DNA from: Lysobacterales bacterium
GTDB taxonomy: Bacteria; Pseudomonadota; Gammaproteobacteria; Xanthomonadales; SZUA-38
DNA: 64,000 bases
NCBI GenBank assembly: GCA_030065125.1
Contig: JASJDM010000013.1
Coordinates: forward strand, 33,451 to 97,450
Reading direction: 5' to 3'
The notes beneath the pieces were generated by a model. That model saw only the letters and a list, made by a program, of their open reading frames with translations. It was not told the DNA's origin and did no database searches. Shown piece by piece: positions 62,501 to 64,000 of this stretch. The position numbers and the translations under genes are program-made. The stretch's first letter is position 1. Each line of letters starts with the position of its first letter.

Positions 62501-64000
62501 GATGGTGTTGAAATCGCCAACCGTGGCGGGCGCGTAAGAGAACGTGAGGCGTTTGTCCAGCAGATCCGTCAGAGCAACCTGCTCATTCATGATCTCCTGG
62601 CCAAGGTCATCGGAGACGATCAGGGTCAGACTCTGCTGGCGATCCTGATTCAGTTCCGTCGTTTCTTCCACAACCGCCACAGTCTCGAACGGCAAGCCCG
62701 CCGGCAGCAGCTTCATGGCCGGCGCGGCAACCGAGATCGTGCCCAGCTGGTCGGCGTAGCTGCCCAGGCCGGGATTGGCTGCAAGGTATGCTTCAACCTG
62801 GTTGCGAGCGGCCACCAGCGGCGGATCTGCGATCTCGTCCGCCAGGTAGCTGGTCACCAGGGCTTCTCCGTCCAGGGCACTGGCCGCGGCGATGCCGCTG
62901 GCGGGTTCGACGCTGTGTGGCTTGAAAGCCGGGGACAGTGGCAGCCAGATCCGGCCCGCCAGGTCCACCGGCACTCCGCGATAGTTGGCATAAGGCACGT
63001 AAATGCTGACCCAGGTGGCAGCCATATCAACGGCGCCGATCTGGCCGCCCTGGATCACCGGCTCGTGGGGGATTCCGGCCCGGGACAGGGCCGTGAGCAC
63101 CTGCTGGGCATCGGTCAATCCCAGCGGCGCCCCCACCTGCTCGATGGCGACCCGCGCCACCCCGTGCACGTAGCGGGCGGGAACGTTGCTGGCCCGGTAC
63201 AGGGCAATCAACAGGCTGGCCTGGTCCACGTCGTTGCCGGCCCGGGTGCGCAGGGTCGTCTCAGCCCCTTTCAGGCCGCCGCTGTAGTATTCGGTTCGGA
63301 TCTGGGTTCGGACGAATTCGTGGATGGCGACGTAGTCGTTGCCCAGCTCAGCGGCCTTGGCCAGGATGATGTCGCTGAGGGGCGCCCCTTTGCTGGCGGC
63401 CAGATCCGCGCTGCCGCCGGGCTGCGGATCCGCCTGTTCATAACTGGGGTCAATGCCGGGCCCGGTAACCAGGGGGCCGGGGCTGATCAGGGGCCGGTCA
63501 AACGGCAGCGCCCTGAGTATCGGCCTGGCCCGACTCTCAGACTGACCTTCCATTGCTTTCAGGGAATCGGCAACACCTTTAAGAGCGGACGTCCACTCCT
63601 GTTCATCCTCACGGCTGTCTACTGATTTACCCGGCAGCGACTGAACCACGGCAATCTGGGCATCAATTTCGGCCAGGGCCAGCGCAAACTGCTGCAGTGC
63701 TTCCTCACCGCGGCTGATGTTGTCCTGGGCCTGTTCGACATTGCGCAGTCGCTCCAGGTCCCGGCGGGCCCGCTGTTCCAGGATCATCTGCTGACCCTGG
63801 AGCTGATTGAGGCTGGTCAGCAGCCGTTCCAGATCCTGGCCTTTCTGCCAGGGCTGATCGGCTCGCGCCAGGCGCTCTGCCTGGCGGCTGGTCCGGGTGA
63901 GCGCCCGCTGGTGTGACTCGCCCAGTGGGTCCGGCGCAAATCGATCGGGATCAGACCACTGTGTCTTTTCGCTGGCCAGTGCAGCGGTGTAGTCGGCGAC
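53570..64000 (-). CDS. Rhs/YD-repeat protein with C-terminal toxin (5' end outside window)
   Basis: A polymorphic-toxin-type protein of at least 3476 residues. The frame stays open to the right edge, so it is partial. From N to C: a helical/coiled region (64.0-63.5 kb), a transglutaminase-like domain (about 63.35-63.15 kb, AGNDVDQASLLIALYRASNV, with Asp where the Cys should be), an Ig-like Big-1 domain (about 61.47-61.3 kb), a DUF6531-like start (59.6-59.4 kb, SLPIGHPIVKGVDLATGKM), dozens of YD repeats, the Rhs core end (YYDSFTGRFLREDPF and FVDPDGND, near 54.75-54.9 kb), a Gly-rich hydrophobic stretch and a Pro-rich linker. The last ~112 residues (53.9-53.57 kb; FDIGQHRGR, SDFYKIERETLIRNGY) are the candidate toxin. 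Confidence 0.9.
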   Translation of the reverse strand, partial: VADYTAALASEKTQWSDPDRFAPDPLGESHQRALTRTSRQAERLARADQPWQKGQDLERLLTSLNQLQGQQMILEQRARRDLERLRNVEQAQDNISRGEEALQQFALALAEIDAQIAVVQSLPGKSVDSREDEQEWTSALKGVADSLKAMEGQSESRARPILRALPFDRPLISPGPLVTGPGIDPSYEQADPQPGGSADLAASKGAPLSDIILAKAAELGNDYVAIHEFVRTQIRTEYYSGGLKGAETTLRTRAGNDVDQASLLIALYRASNVPARYVHGVARVAIEQVGAPLGLTDAQQVLTALSRAGIPHEPVIQGGQIGAVDMAATWVSIYVPYANYRGVPVDLAGRIWLPLSPAFKPHSVEPASGIAAASALDGEALVTSYLADEIADPPLVAARNQVEAYLAANPGLGSYADQLGTISVAAPAMKLLPAGLPFETVAVVEETTELNQDRQQSLTLIVSDDLGQEIMNEQVALTDLLDKRLTFSYAPATVGDFNTIREFGGRTAVPAYLVRLKPQLKADGAAIATAEGDLGMGEVHSLTLELKSPGGSRTASATLTAGSYAALGLSAQLGLPELVSETEPLADDSEGRAARLLYNQAARYASLWDQAEDELAGLFDVAVVRPLPALALVSTAVQVSQVQGLNSQLSFEAVNLDAAVRSVEPVSRAGDPVAESQWMRLAALQGSYLESTIFESQWAVESISADKGLRQAIRQTLPVAEIDAANAGSIIPGLSHAPEVIEAVQGAVDQGYRVLIPESEITFNAWTGSVWHSWNPDLGSSGYFISGGLAGGSTTEEPADWVLNDLANVLGNPYGGEPNTDPNSAAKIRIVPTSDGQFEQAGEILEKPLTVLVTDVDGRPVQGAAVQFNVVLGDAGLGGGGNPGASFETTTDSAGLAQAPVQVGTSTSVNPLYVFLEPGDEFSTQVSENWIQASVAVGGGFSLPTERPFYLYTLPNEPAQLVGITSPPIAYPQSWAGPAQARLEDQYGNPVSNREIRYSALPAIRPSMMACENPVTVSPARLFTGDECPIPSTPGLDCGFPEVTVTSNVFGPFVQVVTGEGVLGTGLALDGRTQWPVEVSSPGVPSITFAVSTLESLTRNEPSAITVVTKGSFDNIVDSALVDEIAPAPRQALTFRAEGGLCTPLSYVPDDVDVLAYRVVDRDEDGAFIINVVGTAPGIPVAPMTYEAFLPVGPEPIIHGSNLDLTFTTQPSGSVRTTTSRTFGITAVEAEIVSVNPVPVLLNLNGETTEPIVVEYNAQPANMRASLQVNLLEDGNVIDFKFLARGPNEGTVNFAPGKSLDIFKDYTVQLLVNPRTPFEIATDTFPVELTEPIVRSVTNIGSPNTSANSPSGGGLVEGDVVRSPLSFFNDIDIPNERICRMADLNLELTQPATVSMEFERLDVSGDPTGQVVEVLSNASFPAGTHQVTVSADDLGTDSYRWRIDAVSDLDGSIDIVFGGASSSFIQRNSLPIGHPIVKGVDLATGKMTLSRQDISVPGLGANLRFERSYSSGTRSEPSVIGAGWTHNYISRIVKSMCGDWYITGADGGSMRFVEQDGGYVPLKGYHGSLIRNAEDDSFDFYPKSGVRYRYTRRQDRSWWLDSIRDPNGNTTTLAYEPGPDAPLLSTVTDSSGRTLTFTYVSRDFRTWSGDVLTSVQGPDGIRVDFQYDEFGNLISSAREAGSTVDNYGYMTGSNVANANLLVSVTDAVINATRTYDYDEITLSSTIGSATLDILSSTVVEITETDAGTTGFSYTAGPWGMNELAVVTDARGNATTYRMNEYGAAESIAAPNGTRTRTWETETDVLLLSETDENGRVSSFTYDEFGNLTSETMGRVSKNYTYWPPGSFSPPYIKNRPASFTDPRGNTTTISYDSAGNTTTESLSGVTTTYTYDGNGNRLSATDGNGNLTTFGYDGFGYLTSSTDGAGNQWQFDWDVRGRKRVETDPNGNVTRFQYDNRDRLTRTTYADGSFATVDYNDGARTRVETDTRGNPTTYTHDAMVRVLSMRNAAGDTMSMSYDLKGNKTSETDFAGRTTTFSYDGADRLIGKNEPEGRIVTLGYDGLTNVLSRTVTGPGGNRTTTYSYDPDLYLPTSRTQSGLATSTRDYDPSGNIISETDPLGRAKTFTYDAFDRRITADGPLGSGMRWTYDGFGNVLSETTLNTGGNRENRYVYDAANRQVQFIDAEGGVWSTEYDAVGNLVRQVDARGKATAFEYDNRNRKSRTIDALGFETRLTHDTEGNLVEQIQPNGNVWQFAYDELNRKSSESDSIGPLATFAYDPVGNLVGQTDARGALTSRDFDGLNRLSTETRPEGRSASYTYNVFGETVTETDAAGSTVTHTYNSLGQRTSSVGPLGLNMQFTYDLVGNQLSKTDSRSNVTSFTYNELDQMVGQVDPLYSQSFGYDLVGNRIRHTDARGIVSTWSFDRANRLLERVRAGIAIEARNYDANGNVIFIVDANGNQTGLEYNDRNEVIRENRPELAISTFARDAMGDVTTEVRPAGRTLVRTYDLRRRLTSATNGAGETVTYEYDATGNQTAMLKPVGRWESEYDLANRLVRATDPLGNETRFAYDTRDNRISQTDANNRATTFVFDARNRITSKTYPDTAQVIYGYDAEGNLVSQDQPNGISINYNYDALNRQSGINYALAGDTIDVSIEYDPNGNMTRIDEAESTGAGGAIIQSFDDFDRVTVVTDRFGQTLQYAYDRNGNRTSLLDFTGQTSSYAYDALNRVSTIAIPGLGTAQYQYLPNSLLSRLTYPNGATAEYEYDLANRPTELANSQGGEAVAVYRYEYDANGNRTRQEEENGGGLEVTTYTYDSADRLTGVGYPDRDVVYALDPVGNRLSEDITTLATGASSTRTYSYNSRDQLTGVSDPSGPLDITYTYDANGNQTGKVENGVTSAFSFNARNRMALVEVDGQPGVEFEYDYFGMRVAKTVSGSRSQYVYDDGGLIGETNTLGNAIARYHYGSDRLLAESRSTQNAYFLNEVLGSPAALTAQDGSLLARYIYDAWGNITRQEGSSEQPFGFTGYQLDNETGLYYAEDRYYDSFTGRFLREDPFKGDISRPPSLHRYLYAFANPTVFVDPDGNDSVRQIIRIDDESVQAQIDAGETGFTAAAGYAARVTGYKVWNFVTGGFLSRQDDRRELYDAGEITETEFNSGTLLDASVSIGASAVGGAVGNKVTGRLGTGIVGSAVSGAASGATEDLIVQSGEVLANAAISEELGRESVDLVQTAISAGTGAAVGGVTGGIQHAVSARQAKSAPVVESQSAPGPARVPADAVNSRKDLVTPKDPGPANRATRPSSSQPPPAFDARVNRWRDPSSGRFTKPPVDRSVAAPTPKPSKTSVLDQDLTTPSRTGSGRRLKPIVLGETMTYRVTPVANRLNAHTYVPKKKAASDAIAFRNQRQWIRRQIQSGRRMFDIGQHRGRDVRSDFYKIERETLIRNGYRRQFVQSVRAEVPDKNGNFVIKQFRLYEWIKQE

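Overview
The window looks like chromosome of a GC-rich, aerobic, heterotrophic Gram-negative bacterium, most likely a gammaproteobacterium. The signs are a TonB-dependent receptor, a Tat signal, a lipobox, SirB2, YaiI and DUF4404 families, an RpoH-type heat-shock promoter, AlkB and an Rhs protein. A secretory domain with WNPxRxGEG cores and a terminal ...SFE tail recall Xanthomonadales/Wenzhouxiangella-type genomes, but the lineage cannot be fixed from the sequence alone. No rRNA, tRNA, CRISPR array, transposase or prophage was seen.

Left part (1-7.7 kb): protein quality control and small housekeeping genes. These are a cut-off cysteine-rich exported protein, a Tat-exported MsrB, an acidic repeat protein, a DUF4404 protein, an Hsp20 gene with an RpoH-like promoter and a ROSE-like leader, a Fpg/Nei glycosylase, SirB2, a DUF2306-like membrane protein with its PadR-family regulator, and a secreted VWA protein. 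The 555 bp upstream of the DUF4404 gene hold an AT-rich stretch with several DnaA-box matches.

7.8-18.5 kb: a REP-like palindrome array, then a catabolic island. On the minus strand lie an alpha/beta hydrolase, a TonB-dependent receptor, an MFS transporter and a 3-hydroxybutyrate-dehydrogenase-type SDR. Divergent from them lie a TetR regulator, an acyl-CoA ligase and two MaoC-like hotdog proteins. A crotonase and a renalase-like flavoprotein follow. Together they suggest uptake, ester hydrolysis, CoA activation and (R)-specific beta-oxidation of an unknown hydrophobic acid or ester.

18.7-29.7 kb: a Sel1/SPOR protein; an alkane monooxygenase (alkB) divergent from an AraC-type regulator, with 21-bp-spaced direct repeats between them; a run of secreted hydrolases (esterase, DUF547, class A beta-lactamase-like); a leaderless-looking PQQ-type sugar dehydrogenase; and a secreted GH13 amylase.

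29.9-52.7 kb: a 1631-residue secreted protein of five long repeats plus a seven-blade FG-GAP propeller, an S9 peptidase, a membrane TPR protein, a TMEM175-like channel with upp, an NAD-binding/DUF2867 protein, a nitrilase-fold lipoprotein without its catalytic Cys overlapping a fatty acid desaturase, an M28 peptidase with TolB-like and PDZ domains, a LYS1-type saccharopine dehydrogenase next to a PLP decarboxylase, a DEAD-box helicase, YaiI and a YkvA-like protein.

52.8-64 kb: a very large Rhs/YD-repeat protein, whose 5' end lies beyond the window, followed by two tightly coupled small genes. The first is a good candidate immunity gene and the second encodes a small membrane protein.
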